DNA of 24,124 nucleotides from CAIRNS01 sp049508565 (GTDB taxonomy: Bacteria; Elusimicrobiota; Endomicrobiia; Endomicrobiales; CAIRNS01). The translations under genes were made by a program, and so were the position numbers. The notes under the pieces were generated by a model that saw only the letters and a program-made list of their open reading frames with translations, was not told the DNA's origin and did not search any database. Positions 1-8,063 of this stretch are shown one piece after another. How positions within the stretch are numbered: position 1 is the first letter of the stretch; every line of letters begins with the position of its first letter. Where the stretch lies: NCBI GenBank assembly GCA_049508565.1, contig JBELAT010000008.1:1-24124 (forward strand), given 5' to 3'.

Positions 1-2
1 TT

Positions 3-1091
3 CTCCTCTTGGGATACGGCATTGTCCGAACCCTTTTTTCGGCTCAACCGTCGGTCGGAGCCGGTGCGATGTTTGGTTACTTCAGTCACTGGTTGTTCCC
101 GTTATTGTTAGGATATCTTCTCGCCCGTACGGACCTTGCACGGGTCCCGCGTCTTGTTGAGCTTTTTTCGATTTCATTTATGGTTTTAATTGGTGTTTCG
201 TTAATTTCCTATGTGAGCATCATACCTGACCATTTTGTTATAAAGGGAGTCGGTGATTTTATATTGGTCCATGGTGGACTTTTAAAAGGTCTGCGGTCGC
301 ATATCTCACTGGCCTCGATCTGCCTGATACTGATATTTATGCATGTTCATCTGGGACGAAGCAAGAAGCTAAGCCGTCTCTATTACGGTGTTATCCCAGT
401 TGCGCTTATCGCACTGGTTCTTACGGGTTCCAGAGGGTATTATATAGCAGCGGTTGTCTCGTTTACTCTGTACGGGGTTTACAACGCCATAACGACGGGA
501 AAATTGAAACAACTTCTTTTTGGCATATTTTTTGTTGCCGCGCTTGCGGTAGTCGCCTACACTTCTGTCCCCACGTTGCGGCTCCGCCTTAATCATACCG
601 GTTCGCACGATAATAATGTGCGAGAACGTCTGGCATTATACCACGTTGCATTAAGTGAAATCAAAGACCGGCCACTGACGGGTTTTGGTCCGGGTCAGGG
701 CATTAAACAGATCCGTTATTTCTCTGAGCTTGAGCCGGATATGCGTAGTGTTAGCCGCCATCCTCATCTTCACGATTTTTATTTAAACTTTCTGGCTGAT
801 ATGGGTGCCATGGGATTTGTATTGTTTGCCGGTATCATATACCTTTTACTGCAGCGTATGTGGTCAGCCGGCAGATCAACCGATGCTTTTACCGCGGCTT
901 TAGGACGGGGTCTCTTCTGGGCACTCACTGGTGTTCTCATCGGCGACTGTTTTGACACCCTGTTACTCGGTCCCTGGACTGCCATGGAAATATTCTGGCT
1001 TTCGGGACTGGTCATGGGCAGTAGCATTTCACGTTTTTCTTTTACGCACGCGTATCCAGATGAGATTATTCCACACGGGAAAAAACTGTAG
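3..1091 (+). CDS. O-antigen ligase / Wzy-type polymerase family membrane protein (5' end missing)
   Basis: The reading frame is open to the left edge and the first possible start (TTG at 9) lies inside a hydrophobic stretch, so the true start is upstream. About 360 residues are visible, with roughly nine hydrophobic segments. The O-antigen ligase (Wzy_C) hallmarks are present: an LTGSRG motif at the start of a membrane helix, a long extracytoplasmic loop containing PLTGFGPG, then HPHLHDFYLNFLADMGAMG leading into the next helix. Members of this family join or polymerise undecaprenyl-linked glycans at the periplasmic face of the inner membrane. Ligase (WaaL) and polymerase (Wzy) cannot be told apart from sequence alone. 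The glycosyltransferases, deacetylase and lpxK downstream fit a role in LPS or surface-glycan assembly. The family call is solid; the substrate is unknown. Confidence 0.8.
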   Translation, partial: LLLGYGIVRTLFSAQPSVGAGAMFGYFSHWLFPLLLGYLLARTDLARVPRLVELFSISFMVLIGVSLISYVSIIPDHFVIKGVGDFILVHGGLLKGLRSHISLASICLILIFMHVHLGRSKKLSRLYYGVIPVALIALVLTGSRGYYIAAVVSFTLYGVYNAITTGKLKQLLFGIFFVAALAVVAYTSVPTLRLRLNHTGSHDNNVRERLALYHVALSEIKDRPLTGFGPGQGIKQIRYFSELEPDMRSVSRHPHLHDFYLNFLADMGAMGFVLFAGIIYLLLQRMWSAGRSTDAFTAALGRGLFWALTGVLIGDCFDTLLLGPWTAMEIFWLSGLVMGSSISRFSFTHAYPDEIIPHGKKL

Positions 1092-1172
1092 GGTTACTTC
1101 CAGTTATATAGCTGAACTGTTCAGAGGTGCCTAGGGAAGAATTGAAAAGCATCAGAAGAGAGGGTTGAGCAC

Positions 1173-2045
1173 ATGGTGACGATCAGCGGTGCGGTTATCA
1201 TTCGTAATGGCGTGAAACTGGGGTATCCTTTTATAGAATCGATACAATCTATTGTTCCCTTATGCGACGAAGTCGTTGTTGCCGTAGGAGATTCCGATGA
1301 TGGGACGCGGGAAAAGATCGTTGCTCTTAACGATCCGCGTATCCGGATCATCGATACGGTGTGGGATATGAGCAAACGAACGGGTGGAACAATCCTTTCT
1401 GAGCAAACCAATATTGCCTTGGATGCATGCACCGGTGATTGGATATTCTATATTCAGTCAGATGAGGCTGTTCATGAGCTGGATTTTGAAAACATCAAAA
1501 CAGCGGTGACTACAACTGATGCCAATCCTGCCGTTGACGGCTTGTATTTTAATTACATCCATCTATATGGCAGTTATTTGACTGCGCAGGCCGGACGAAA
1601 CTGGTATGCCCAGGAAGTGCGCATGATCAAAAACCGCCGAGGAATCGTATCGCATGGGGATGCCCAGGGATTTCGTGTCAACGGTGCAAAAATTGTTGCT
1701 GCCCCGGCTCATGCCCGGATATTTCATTACGGGTGGGCACGTCCTCCAGAAGTGATGGCTAATAAGGTAAAAACTTTCCATGCTCTCTGGCATGATGACC
1801 AGTGGATAAAAAATAACTGTGACGGTAAAGAGCTGGAAGACTATTTCTCTGATCTCGGTAATTTGGTAGAATATACCGGCAGCCATCCTGCGGTAATGGC
1901 GGGGCTTATTAACAACAGCTCGGTAGCATTTATCATGGCGTGCCGGCAACGGTATCTTAAACGACGATCCATGAGTCAGTTCCTTAAAGATTTTTCCCGA
2001 AAATTGCCTTTGGGAAAGCATAGTAATTTCATTAAATATGGCTAA
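1173..2045 (+). CDS. Glycosyltransferase family 2 protein
   Basis: A 290-residue GT-A fold transferase. It opens with a beta strand (ISGAVIIRN), then the nucleotide-binding VVVAVGDSDDGT at about 34-45, and has an acidic metal-binding element, IQSDEAVHE (SDE at 96-98), at the place of the usual DxD. These features mark family 2 enzymes, which transfer a sugar from a nucleotide sugar at the cytoplasmic face of the membrane. No membrane helix is evident. The start is the ATG at 1173, behind a purine-rich GAGAGGG stretch. Its last 8 bases overlap the PIG-L deacetylase gene, which suggests translational coupling and a shared glycan product. Donor and acceptor cannot be deduced. The gene follows 81 noncoding bases after the ligase-like gene. 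Confidence 0.82.
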   Translation: MVTISGAVIIRNGVKLGYPFIESIQSIVPLCDEVVVAVGDSDDGTREKIVALNDPRIRIIDTVWDMSKRTGGTILSEQTNIALDACTGDWIFYIQSDEAVHELDFENIKTAVTTTDANPAVDGLYFNYIHLYGSYLTAQAGRNWYAQEVRMIKNRRGIVSHGDAQGFRVNGAKIVAAPAHARIFHYGWARPPEVMANKVKTFHALWHDDQWIKNNCDGKELEDYFSDLGNLVEYTGSHPAVMAGLINNSSVAFIMACRQRYLKRRSMSQFLKDFSRKLPLGKHSNFIKYG

Positions 2046-2754
2046 ATTTCTACGATATAGTAAGATTTTCCGTTTTTACGAGACGCTCCAACCTTTGTTG
2101 AAGTATTCTTTGCCTGTTGAACAGGATCTCCCTGGAGAAAATATTCTGGTTATTGCTCCGCATCCCGATGACGAAGCCATCGGGTGCGCTGGAGCCGTTC
2201 GCCGGCACGTGCTCTCAGGCAAGAGGGCTGACGTTGTTTTTTGTACCATGGATACTGAAGTTCGCAGAAATGAGTCCCGCGCATCGGCCGCTTTGACGGG
2301 GTTTAACAGTTGTGAGTATCTCGACTTTCCGGTTGAGTCCCTGGAACGCCAAAAAGATCTTTCAGGCCGTTTTAGTGCATTGTTTGAACAAAAAAAGCCG
2401 GACATAGTTTTTTTGCCCTTTTATCTTGATAACCACGTTGATCACCGGGCGGTCAATGCCGCACTGGCGGATGTGTCGGAAAAAAAATCGTTCGATTTTA
2501 TGGTATATGCATTTCCCGTCTGGTTTCCTCTATATCCTAACGTGATTATCGATATCGGTGAACGCTGGGAAGATAAAAAAAAGATCATCGAATGTTATAC
2601 GTCTCAGCTCGCGACGCGGGACTATGTCCGTATGAGCTATTCGCTCGGTCAGTACTGGGCAGAAGTCAAGGGTCACAATCTTTCGGTTGTTGAAACCTTT
2701 TTCCGTGCGTCGTTACAGACGTATGCTGCGCTGGTGCGAAAGATTCTTTTGTGA
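2038..2754 (+). CDS. PIG-L / LmbE family deacetylase
   Basis: A 238-residue zinc-dependent N-deacetylase of the LmbE/PIG-L family. The metal-binding HPDDE is at 42-46, inside the typical IAPHPDDEAIGCAG context, and the second zinc motif HVDH is at 133-136. Family members remove acetyl groups from N-acetylglucosamine-type sugars in GPI-anchor, mycothiol, bacillithiol and antibiotic pathways; several sit in bacterial surface-glycan clusters. Here it lies between glycosyltransferases, overlapping the upstream gene by 8 bases and the downstream one by 4 (GTGA). The likely substrate is therefore an N-acetylated sugar of the glycan built by this locus, which is an inference. No signal peptide is seen, so it should act in the cytoplasm. 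The family assignment is secure and the substrate is not known. Confidence 0.88.
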   Translation: MAKFLRYSKIFRFYETLQPLLKYSLPVEQDLPGENILVIAPHPDDEAIGCAGAVRRHVLSGKRADVVFCTMDTEVRRNESRASAALTGFNSCEYLDFPVESLERQKDLSGRFSALFEQKKPDIVFLPFYLDNHVDHRAVNAALADVSEKKSFDFMVYAFPVWFPLYPNVIIDIGERWEDKKKIIECYTSQLATRDYVRMSYSLGQYWAEVKGHNLSVVETFFRASLQTYAALVRKILL

Positions 2755-3887
2755 AACGCATCGCTCACGTGTATTCGTCTTGGACGGCGGGCGGAGCGGA
2801 AAAAATTATGGTGGCGCTGGCCCGGGGCCTTGAGCAGGCGGGATACCACAATGTCATCGCTGCCCCTGGCGACAGTTATCTTTTTGCACAAGCGCACCAC
2901 GCGGGAATTACCGCCCGAGCAATGGTCATCAAAGGATCATTTGATCCCATAGGCATTGTCCGGCTCTGGCATATTGTCCGGACCGAAAACATTGACATCA
3001 TCCACGCGCATCAGGGTAAAGTTTTCTGGCCCTGCATCATTATAAAGAAGTATTGTTCGTTACTCAATTTTCTGTTTCCCGGAAAATATCCCCGTGTGCC
3101 GCTCGTGGTCTTTCATCGTCATGCCGATCTGGCGCACCGGTTTTACTCTCGCTGGCATTATACACTCGCTGACAAAGTTGTGGCAATTTCACATGCGGTC
3201 GCAAACGGGTTGATTAACCGCGAAAAGGTTTCACCCGAAAAAATTTCAATCGTTTATAACGGGACGGATTTTGAGCGGTTCAATCCTTCCGTTTCAGGCC
3301 AGGATGTCCGCAGCCATTACCATCTCGAAAAGACCGTGGTTATCGGTACCGTTGCCGCAATGAATCGTCCCAAAGGCAAGGGGCAGGGCTACCTTATTGA
3401 AGCGGCTGCTGTGTTGCGCACCCGTTTTCCCGAAGCACGGTACCTTATCGTCGGTACCGGTGAGATATTTGATGAACTTAAAGAAACCGCCCGAAGCCGT
3501 GGTGTTGATGACATCGTTATGTTTACCGGGTATCAGGAAACCGTGGAAAAGTACATTGCTGCCATGGATATATTCTGTTTTTTGTCGTGGGATACCGAAG
3601 GGTTTGGCCAGGTCATGGTAGAAGCACAGGCAATGGGCAAACCAGTTATTGGTACCAATATTGGTGGTATCCCGGAAACGTTCGAAAACGGTGTCACCGG
3701 CATTGGCATCCCGCCTGAAAACACGGAAGCTCTTGTCAATGCCATTACGGTGTTTCTTGAAAATCCTGAGCGGCTCAAAGACACCGGGGCTGCAGCCCAG
3801 GTTTTTGTCCGCGACAGATTCTCCATGGGGCACATGATTGAACAGACAATCGGTGTGTACGAACCACAGAAAATTATAGGGAGTTGA
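2751..3887 (+). CDS. Glycosyltransferase family 4 protein
   Basis: A 378-residue GT-B fold transferase of family GT4. The N-terminal domain has the glycine-rich GGAEK at 14-18 (acceptor side). The C-terminal Rossmann domain carries VYNGTD at 168-173, IGTVAAMNRPKGK near 198-210, and the retaining EX7E motif, E283 and E291 in TEGFGQVMVEAQAMG, which binds the nucleotide-sugar donor. The start is a GTG that overlaps the TGA of the deacetylase by four bases (GTGA), so translation is probably coupled. Such enzymes add hexoses or N-acetylhexosamines to lipid-linked or LPS-core acceptors at the cytoplasmic membrane face. The specific sugar cannot be inferred. Confidence 0.88.
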   Translation: MKRIAHVYSSWTAGGAEKIMVALARGLEQAGYHNVIAAPGDSYLFAQAHHAGITARAMVIKGSFDPIGIVRLWHIVRTENIDIIHAHQGKVFWPCIIIKKYCSLLNFLFPGKYPRVPLVVFHRHADLAHRFYSRWHYTLADKVVAISHAVANGLINREKVSPEKISIVYNGTDFERFNPSVSGQDVRSHYHLEKTVVIGTVAAMNRPKGKGQGYLIEAAAVLRTRFPEARYLIVGTGEIFDELKETARSRGVDDIVMFTGYQETVEKYIAAMDIFCFLSWDTEGFGQVMVEAQAMGKPVIGTNIGGIPETFENGVTGIGIPPENTEALVNAITVFLENPERLKDTGAAAQVFVRDRFSMGHMIEQTIGVYEPQKIIGS

Positions 3888-4651
3888 TGATGCCAAAACT
3901 GTCAATATATGTGATGACATTCAACAATAAAGATAAGATACAAGACTGTCTTGAAAGCGTGAAATGGGCCGATGAGATCGTTGTTATGGATTCGTTTAGC
4001 ACTGATGGAACGGTCGAGATATGCCGTCAGTATACTAACCGGATTATCCAGGAAAAGTTTACGGGATTTGGCGCACTGCGCAATAAAGCCGTGGCCGCCT
4101 GTTCATACGATTGGATTTTGAGCATCGATTCAGATGAGCGCTGTACTGAAGAGCTCAAAAAGGAAGTGCTCGCGCTTCTAAAACAGGGCCCCTCCTGCGA
4201 TGCATACCATGTTCCGAGAAAAACATATTTTCTCGATACCTGGGTACGTCATTGCGGATGGTACCCGGATTATCGTCAACCGCAGTTTTTTAATAAACAG
4301 CGGATGCGCTATAAGGACCAGCTGGTGCACGAAGGATATGAACTTACGGGCACGCTCTGTTATCTAAAAGAACATGCAATCCAGTATCCGTTCCTTAACC
4401 TCGAGCAGTTCCTTGCGAAAATGGACCGCTACTCAAGCCTGCGTGCTCAAGAAATGTTCAAAGAAGGAAAGCGTTTCAGTATCATCAATATAATCATCAA
4501 TCCCTTCGCCATGTTTTTTCGAATGTATGTAGTTAAACGCGGGTTTTTAGATGGGACAATTGGGCTCATGTTGTCATTGTTGTATGGCTACTATTATACT
4601 ATGATCAAATATGTGAAGTTGTGGGAAAAAACCAGACAATCACTTTCATGA
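3887..4651 (+). CDS. WaaE/KdtX-like glycosyltransferase family 2 (LPS core type)
   Basis: About 254 residues. The N-terminal GT-A domain has YVMTFNNKDKIQDCLESV, then WADEIVVMDSFSTDGT and the metal-binding DSDE at 81-84. The EKFTGFGALRNKA stretch and the later histidine- and tryptophan-rich section match the WaaE/KdtX group, whose Proteobacterial members add a beta-glucose to heptose of the LPS inner core. The last third is hydrophobic and probably membrane-associated. Either ATG at 3887 (overlapping the previous TGA as TGATG) or ATG at 3890 could be used; AGGGAG at 3878-3883 is better spaced for 3890. The gene overlaps lpxK by four bases, which supports an LPS-core role. The exact linkage is unknown. 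Confidence 0.82.
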   Translation: MMPKLSIYVMTFNNKDKIQDCLESVKWADEIVVMDSFSTDGTVEICRQYTNRIIQEKFTGFGALRNKAVAACSYDWILSIDSDERCTEELKKEVLALLKQGPSCDAYHVPRKTYFLDTWVRHCGWYPDYRQPQFFNKQRMRYKDQLVHEGYELTGTLCYLKEHAIQYPFLNLEQFLAKMDRYSSLRAQEMFKEGKRFSIINIIINPFAMFFRMYVVKRGFLDGTIGLMLSLLYGYYYTMIKYVKLWEKTRQSLS

Positions 4652-5679
4652 AGAAATTGCTTGTACCCGCGTCGTATATTTATCACGCCGGAATAAAGAT
4701 CGATCGTTTGGTGACTCGTCAGCATACGCTCGGCAAACCGGTTATCAGTGTGGGAAATATTACCTGGGGGGGGACAGGCAAGACGCCGACAGTCATTGCG
4801 TTGGCCCGTTTCTTTGCTGAGCATGATCGAAAAGCAGTGGTTTTAACGCGAGGATACAGGCGTAAACAACGCGCCATGTTGGTAGTCAGTAATGGTTCTG
4901 GCATGATGGCAGAGCCGGAACAGGCCGGTGATGAGCCATTTCTTATTGCCCGGGAATGTCCGGAGGCTGTCGTCATAGCAGGGGCCGATCGATATGCTGC
5001 AGGGACCGAAGCGCAGAAACGGTTTAATCCGGATGTGTTCATTCTCGATGACGGATTTCAACACTGGCGGCTGGCGCGTGATCTGGACGTTGTCTGCATC
5101 AATGCCACCGATCCGTTTGGAAACGGGTGTCTTATTCCTGCGGGAACCTTGAGAGAATGTCCGGAAGCATTACACCGGGCAGGGATCATTCTCCTGACGA
5201 ACGCTGATCAGGTGGATACAGAGAACGTCGCGCGTATCGAGGAGGAAATAAGGCGGTACACGCATGTCCCGATATGCAAAACATGCTACGCCCTTGAGGG
5301 TATACGCAGGATATATGACGGATCAGTACTTCCCGCAGACGAGCTAAAGGGACGTGAGGTAACTGTTGTTTCTGCGCTGGGCAATGCCGCGGGGTTTCTC
5401 CGTTCCGTTGAGGCGACTGGTATGGAGATTGTTGGCCAAAAAACATTCCGCGATCATCACTGGTATAGTGCAGAAGATGTGAAAAAAATGCGATCAACAG
5501 AAAAGACACTTTTTGTAACAACCGCCAAAGATGCCGTTAAATTGAAATCACTCTTGCAGGTGTTGGCTCGCGACGCTTCAGAAAACGAATTCATTGGCCG
5601 GTGGTATGAAATCAACAGTGGTATGTCGTTTATGTCAGGAGAGAATGCGTGGCAGGAAAAAATAAAGCTGTTTTTATAG
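4648..5679 (+). CDS. lpxK: Tetraacyldisaccharide 4'-kinase (lipid A 4'-kinase)
   Basis: LpxK phosphorylates the 4' position of the tetraacyl disaccharide 1-phosphate to give lipid IVA, at the inner face of the cytoplasmic membrane. The 343-residue protein begins with a hydrophobic membrane-anchor segment (LLVPASYIYHAGI) followed by VISVGNITWGGTGKTP, the family's Walker A at 36-46. GDEP at 94-97, DDGFQH at 134-139 and FRDHHWY near 267-273 are also LpxK hallmarks; the GDEP aspartate and a DHH histidine are linked to catalysis in the characterised Aquifex enzyme. I chose the ATG at 4648 because it overlaps the previous stop as ATGA and places the anchor as in known LpxK; an in-frame GTG at 4621 is possible but less natural. 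Its 3' end overlaps gmhB by 31 bases. Confidence 0.95.
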   Translation: MKKLLVPASYIYHAGIKIDRLVTRQHTLGKPVISVGNITWGGTGKTPTVIALARFFAEHDRKAVVLTRGYRRKQRAMLVVSNGSGMMAEPEQAGDEPFLIARECPEAVVIAGADRYAAGTEAQKRFNPDVFILDDGFQHWRLARDLDVVCINATDPFGNGCLIPAGTLRECPEALHRAGIILLTNADQVDTENVARIEEEIRRYTHVPICKTCYALEGIRRIYDGSVLPADELKGREVTVVSALGNAAGFLRSVEATGMEIVGQKTFRDHHWYSAEDVKKMRSTEKTLFVTTAKDAVKLKSLLQVLARDASENEFIGRWYEINSGMSFMSGENAWQEKIKLFL

Positions 5680-6209
5680 ATCGTGATGGTACTCTCATTC
5701 ACGAACGGCATTATCTCCGGCGGATCAAAGATCTTCGCCTGTTCTCTGACGCTGTTGAGTCACTTAAAAAACTCAAAAAAGCAGGGTTTAAAATTATTGT
5801 GGTCACCAACCAGTCAGGAATCGGTCGCGGGTTTCTCACGGAAAAAAAGTTATTACAGATTCATGCTCGCCTGGAAAAAATGCTCTCTCGAGCCGGTGTT
5901 CCCCTGGACGCCATCTACTATTGTCCCCATCATCCTGATACTATCTGTGATTGTCGAAAACCGAAGCTTGCTATGGTTGAAAAGGCGCGTAAACGGTTTG
6001 ATATCGATCTCAAGCGATCATTTACCATCGGTGATACTGCCAACGACGTCAAACTTGGCAGGGCAATGGGGGGAACCGCTATTTTTGTGTTGACGGGACA
6101 TGGTTCTCAACAATATCCAAAGCTCTCTGCCGCTGGTGCACAACCAGATTTTGTTGCCAAAAATTTGCGTTCAGCAGCGCGATACATAACAGCTCATACA
6201 CAACAGTAA
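5649..6209 (+). CDS. gmhB: D-glycero-D-manno-heptose 1,7-bisphosphate 7-phosphatase
   Basis: GmhB is a HAD-superfamily phosphatase that removes the 7-phosphate of heptose 1,7-bisphosphate in ADP-heptose synthesis for the LPS inner core. The 186-residue protein has the nucleophile motif DRDGTL (D11, D13), motif II VVTNQSGIGRG at 51-61, the zinc-binding loop CPHHPDTICDCRKP (Cys92, His94, Cys100, Cys102), and motif IV IGDTANDVKLG. The zinc loop separates GmhB and its close relatives, such as histidinol-phosphate phosphatase, from other HADs. The start is GTG at 5649, six bases behind AGGAG at 5638-5642, giving a 31-base overlap with lpxK. The heptose kinase gene rfaE1 lies about 1.9 kb downstream and supports the heptose role. 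Confidence 0.9.
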   Translation: MAGKNKAVFIDRDGTLIHERHYLRRIKDLRLFSDAVESLKKLKKAGFKIIVVTNQSGIGRGFLTEKKLLQIHARLEKMLSRAGVPLDAIYYCPHHPDTICDCRKPKLAMVEKARKRFDIDLKRSFTIGDTANDVKLGRAMGGTAIFVLTGHGSQQYPKLSAAGAQPDFVAKNLRSAARYITAHTQQ

Positions 6210-6242
6210 TGATGACCATTATATGCCACATGAAAGGACTGT

Positions 6243-6995
6243 ATGAATAAGCTGGTTTGTGCCGCAGTTCTGAGTATTTTCATCGTAGCAAGCATCATTG
6301 CTCAAGAGAGTTTTGTCTGGCGAACCGAACCGCAGCGTGGTTTTGCTGCACATGAAACACTGAAGTTCGATGTGCGCTGGTCATTTATTACCGTCGGCAC
6401 GGCGTCCATGGAAGTGCGCGGGATTGAAGATATCAACGGGCGTGCAGCGTATCATATTTACACTGAGGCAAAATCGGATGGATTTTTCGATAATTTTTAC
6501 AAAGTTCGCGATACTAACGAGTCCTGGATTGATACCCAGAGTTTGTGTTCACTCCAATTTGCCAGCCATATTTCTGAAGCAGGTCACGATCGAAACGAAA
6601 CACTGGTGTTTGATCAGCCTAAGCAGACATACCGTATTATTGAATCAAGCAAGACTGGTTCGACAAGTCTCTGGGTTCAAGACGTCCTGTCGGCTCTCTA
6701 TTATCTAAGAACTAAAGATCTGAAGGTTGGCAGAGAGTTTTCCATTGATGCGCAGTCAGGTGATAAGTCATGGCCGCTCAAAGTTAAAGTGCTAAAAAAG
6801 GAGAAAATAAAAATAGAACCCGGAGAATTTAATTGTTTTGTTGTCGAGCCCGCTATTCGTGAAGGTGCGGGAATATTCCAGGCCAAAGGAAAACTCCTTG
6901 TATGGCTTACCGATGATGACCGTAAATTGCCGGTCCTTATGAAATCAAAAATAGCCGTAGGTTCAATTATCGCTGTATGTACTGAGATACAATAA
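6243..6995 (+). CDS. Secreted DUF3108 family protein
   Basis: A 250-residue protein with an N-terminal signal peptide (lysine at 3, hydrophobic core to about 19, likely cleavage after ASIIA at 20), so it should act in the periplasm. The C-terminal stretch WLTDDDRKLPVLMKSKI, with the earlier FDVRWSFITVGTASMEV, is typical of DUF3108, a predicted beta-strand-rich family of uncertain function found in diderm bacteria. The start ATG follows AAAGGA by about five bases. It is not overlap-coupled to gmhB, with 33 bases between them. Its position inside an LPS biosynthesis locus suggests an envelope role, perhaps LPS handling, but that is inference. No catalytic motif is recognised. Confidence 0.8.
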   Translation: MNKLVCAAVLSIFIVASIIAQESFVWRTEPQRGFAAHETLKFDVRWSFITVGTASMEVRGIEDINGRAAYHIYTEAKSDGFFDNFYKVRDTNESWIDTQSLCSLQFASHISEAGHDRNETLVFDQPKQTYRIIESSKTGSTSLWVQDVLSALYYLRTKDLKVGREFSIDAQSGDKSWPLKVKVLKKEKIKIEPGEFNCFVVEPAIREGAGIFQAKGKLLVWLTDDDRKLPVLMKSKIAVGSIIAVCTEIQ

Positions 6996-7095
6996 GAAGA
7001 ACTATGTGCAGGATCGATATGACCGCGGTACCAGTACCATTAACGAGTGCAGGATGTAATAAGAATATGCGCTTCGGGCCCGGAGTTTTTGAAAG

Positions 7096-7103
7096 AGGAG
7101 GGG
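7096..7103 (+). promoter_or_regulatory. Strong ribosome binding site deciding the start of the DHS-like gene
   Basis: An AGGAGGGG core, three bases before the ATG at 7107. It fixes that ATG as the start rather than the upstream in-frame GTG at 7047, which has no such site. It is one of the strongest Shine-Dalgarno sequences in the window. Confidence 0.8.
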
Positions 7104-7106
7104 AAT

Positions 7107-8039
7107 ATGGCAATAATAGATTTGTCACAGGTAAAGAGAGTTTCACTCAAAAGCAGGCCCAGTAAGGTTGAAACGGAAGCATTTGCGAAAAAACTTAAAA
7201 AACCGATCCTTTTTAACGACTTCTTTTGTGGCTTGCCGGATATTCTGGCTGGAAAAAGCATCAAGAATTTAGTAAAATCCATCATTAAAGCCCGAGAGAA
7301 AGATAAACCGGTTATACTGATGTTTGGGGCGCACGTCATTAAATGTGGGTTGAGCCCCCTGGTTATCGATTTGGCCAAGCGCGGCATCATAACGGCTTTG
7401 GCATCAAACGGCGCTTCCGCAGTCCACGATTTTGAACTTGCAGCTTCCGGCCATACCTCGGAAGATGTTGCTCAACGATTGCAGGATGGTTCTTTCGGAA
7501 TGACTCGAGAGACAGGCGATTTTTTAAATGGTGCCGCAAAGAAAGCACAGGAGCGCTCGCACGGGCTCGGTTTGACGATTGGCAGAGAGATAGCTGCATC
7601 AAAGTTTCCTCATGGTTCATTAAGTGTTTATGCCAATGCGTATAGTCTCGGTATTCCGTTTACGGTTCATGTGGCGATAGGAACAGATATCATATACCAG
7701 CATCCTAGCTGCGACGGTGCAGCCTGGGGAGATGCCAGTTACCGTGATTTCCTAACGTTCGCCGGAGTGGTTGCGGAACTGGGCAATGGCGGCGTGGCTA
7801 TCAATTTTGGTAGCGCAGTAATTCTGCCGGAGGTGTTTTTAAAAGCTCTTACAGTGTCTCGCAACCTCGGTTACAAAACGTTCAATTTTACAACAGCAAA
7901 CTTTGATATGATCAGACAGTACCGGCCTCTTGAAAACATCGTATCTCGGCCGACCATGAAAAACGGACAGGGATACTCTTTTATCGGTCAGCATGAGATA
8001 ATGCTGCCACTATTATATGCGGCGTTAGTAAATCAGTAA
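7107..8039 (+). CDS. Deoxyhypusine-synthase-like conserved protein of unknown function
   Basis: A 310-residue soluble protein with no signal peptide or membrane segment. It resembles the NAD-binding deoxyhypusine synthase (DHS) fold: a PVILMFGAHVIKCGLSPLVIDL segment, then GIITALASNGASAVHDFELA, echoing the glycine-rich and VHDF elements of DHS, and later GVAINFGSAVILPEVFLKAL. I do not see the DHS active-site lysine motif near the C-terminus, and bacteria lack eIF5A, so hypusine formation is not expected. Bacterial DHS homologues that act on other substrates are known (homospermidine synthase type), but the reaction here cannot be named. It starts at an ATG behind a strong ribosome site and precedes rfaE1 by 24 bases, placing it in the LPS-precursor operon. 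The fold call is moderately confident; the function is unknown. Confidence 0.6.
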   Translation: MAIIDLSQVKRVSLKSRPSKVETEAFAKKLKKPILFNDFFCGLPDILAGKSIKNLVKSIIKAREKDKPVILMFGAHVIKCGLSPLVIDLAKRGIITALASNGASAVHDFELAASGHTSEDVAQRLQDGSFGMTRETGDFLNGAAKKAQERSHGLGLTIGREIAASKFPHGSLSVYANAYSLGIPFTVHVAIGTDIIYQHPSCDGAAWGDASYRDFLTFAGVVAELGNGGVAINFGSAVILPEVFLKALTVSRNLGYKTFNFTTANFDMIRQYRPLENIVSRPTMKNGQGYSFIGQHEIMLPLLYAALVNQ

Positions 8040-8063
8040 AAATCTGGATTATACGAGGATTTC

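Noticed and set aside
1112..1124. Palindrome CTGAAC-T-GTTCAG, first considered as a LexA-type operator
   Set aside because: The GAAC/GTTC halves are one base apart instead of four as in the Bacillus SOS box, and the gene downstream is a glycosyltransferase. Probably chance.
3294..3920. 208-codon minus-strand frame across the GT4 gene and the next start
   Set aside because: Antisense to a gene with clear GT4 motifs; composition rich in Phe, His and Asn as expected of a shadow frame.
7006..7055. Nine-base direct repeat GTGCAGGAT, copies at 7006 and 7047
   Set aside because: Two short copies 41 bases apart in a 111-base gap; no third copy or dyad, so chance is adequate.
7047..7106. Upstream GTG start for the deoxyhypusine-synthase-like gene
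   Set aside because: The extra 20 residues are not family-like and include the ribosome site itself; the ATG at 7107 has a much better leader.
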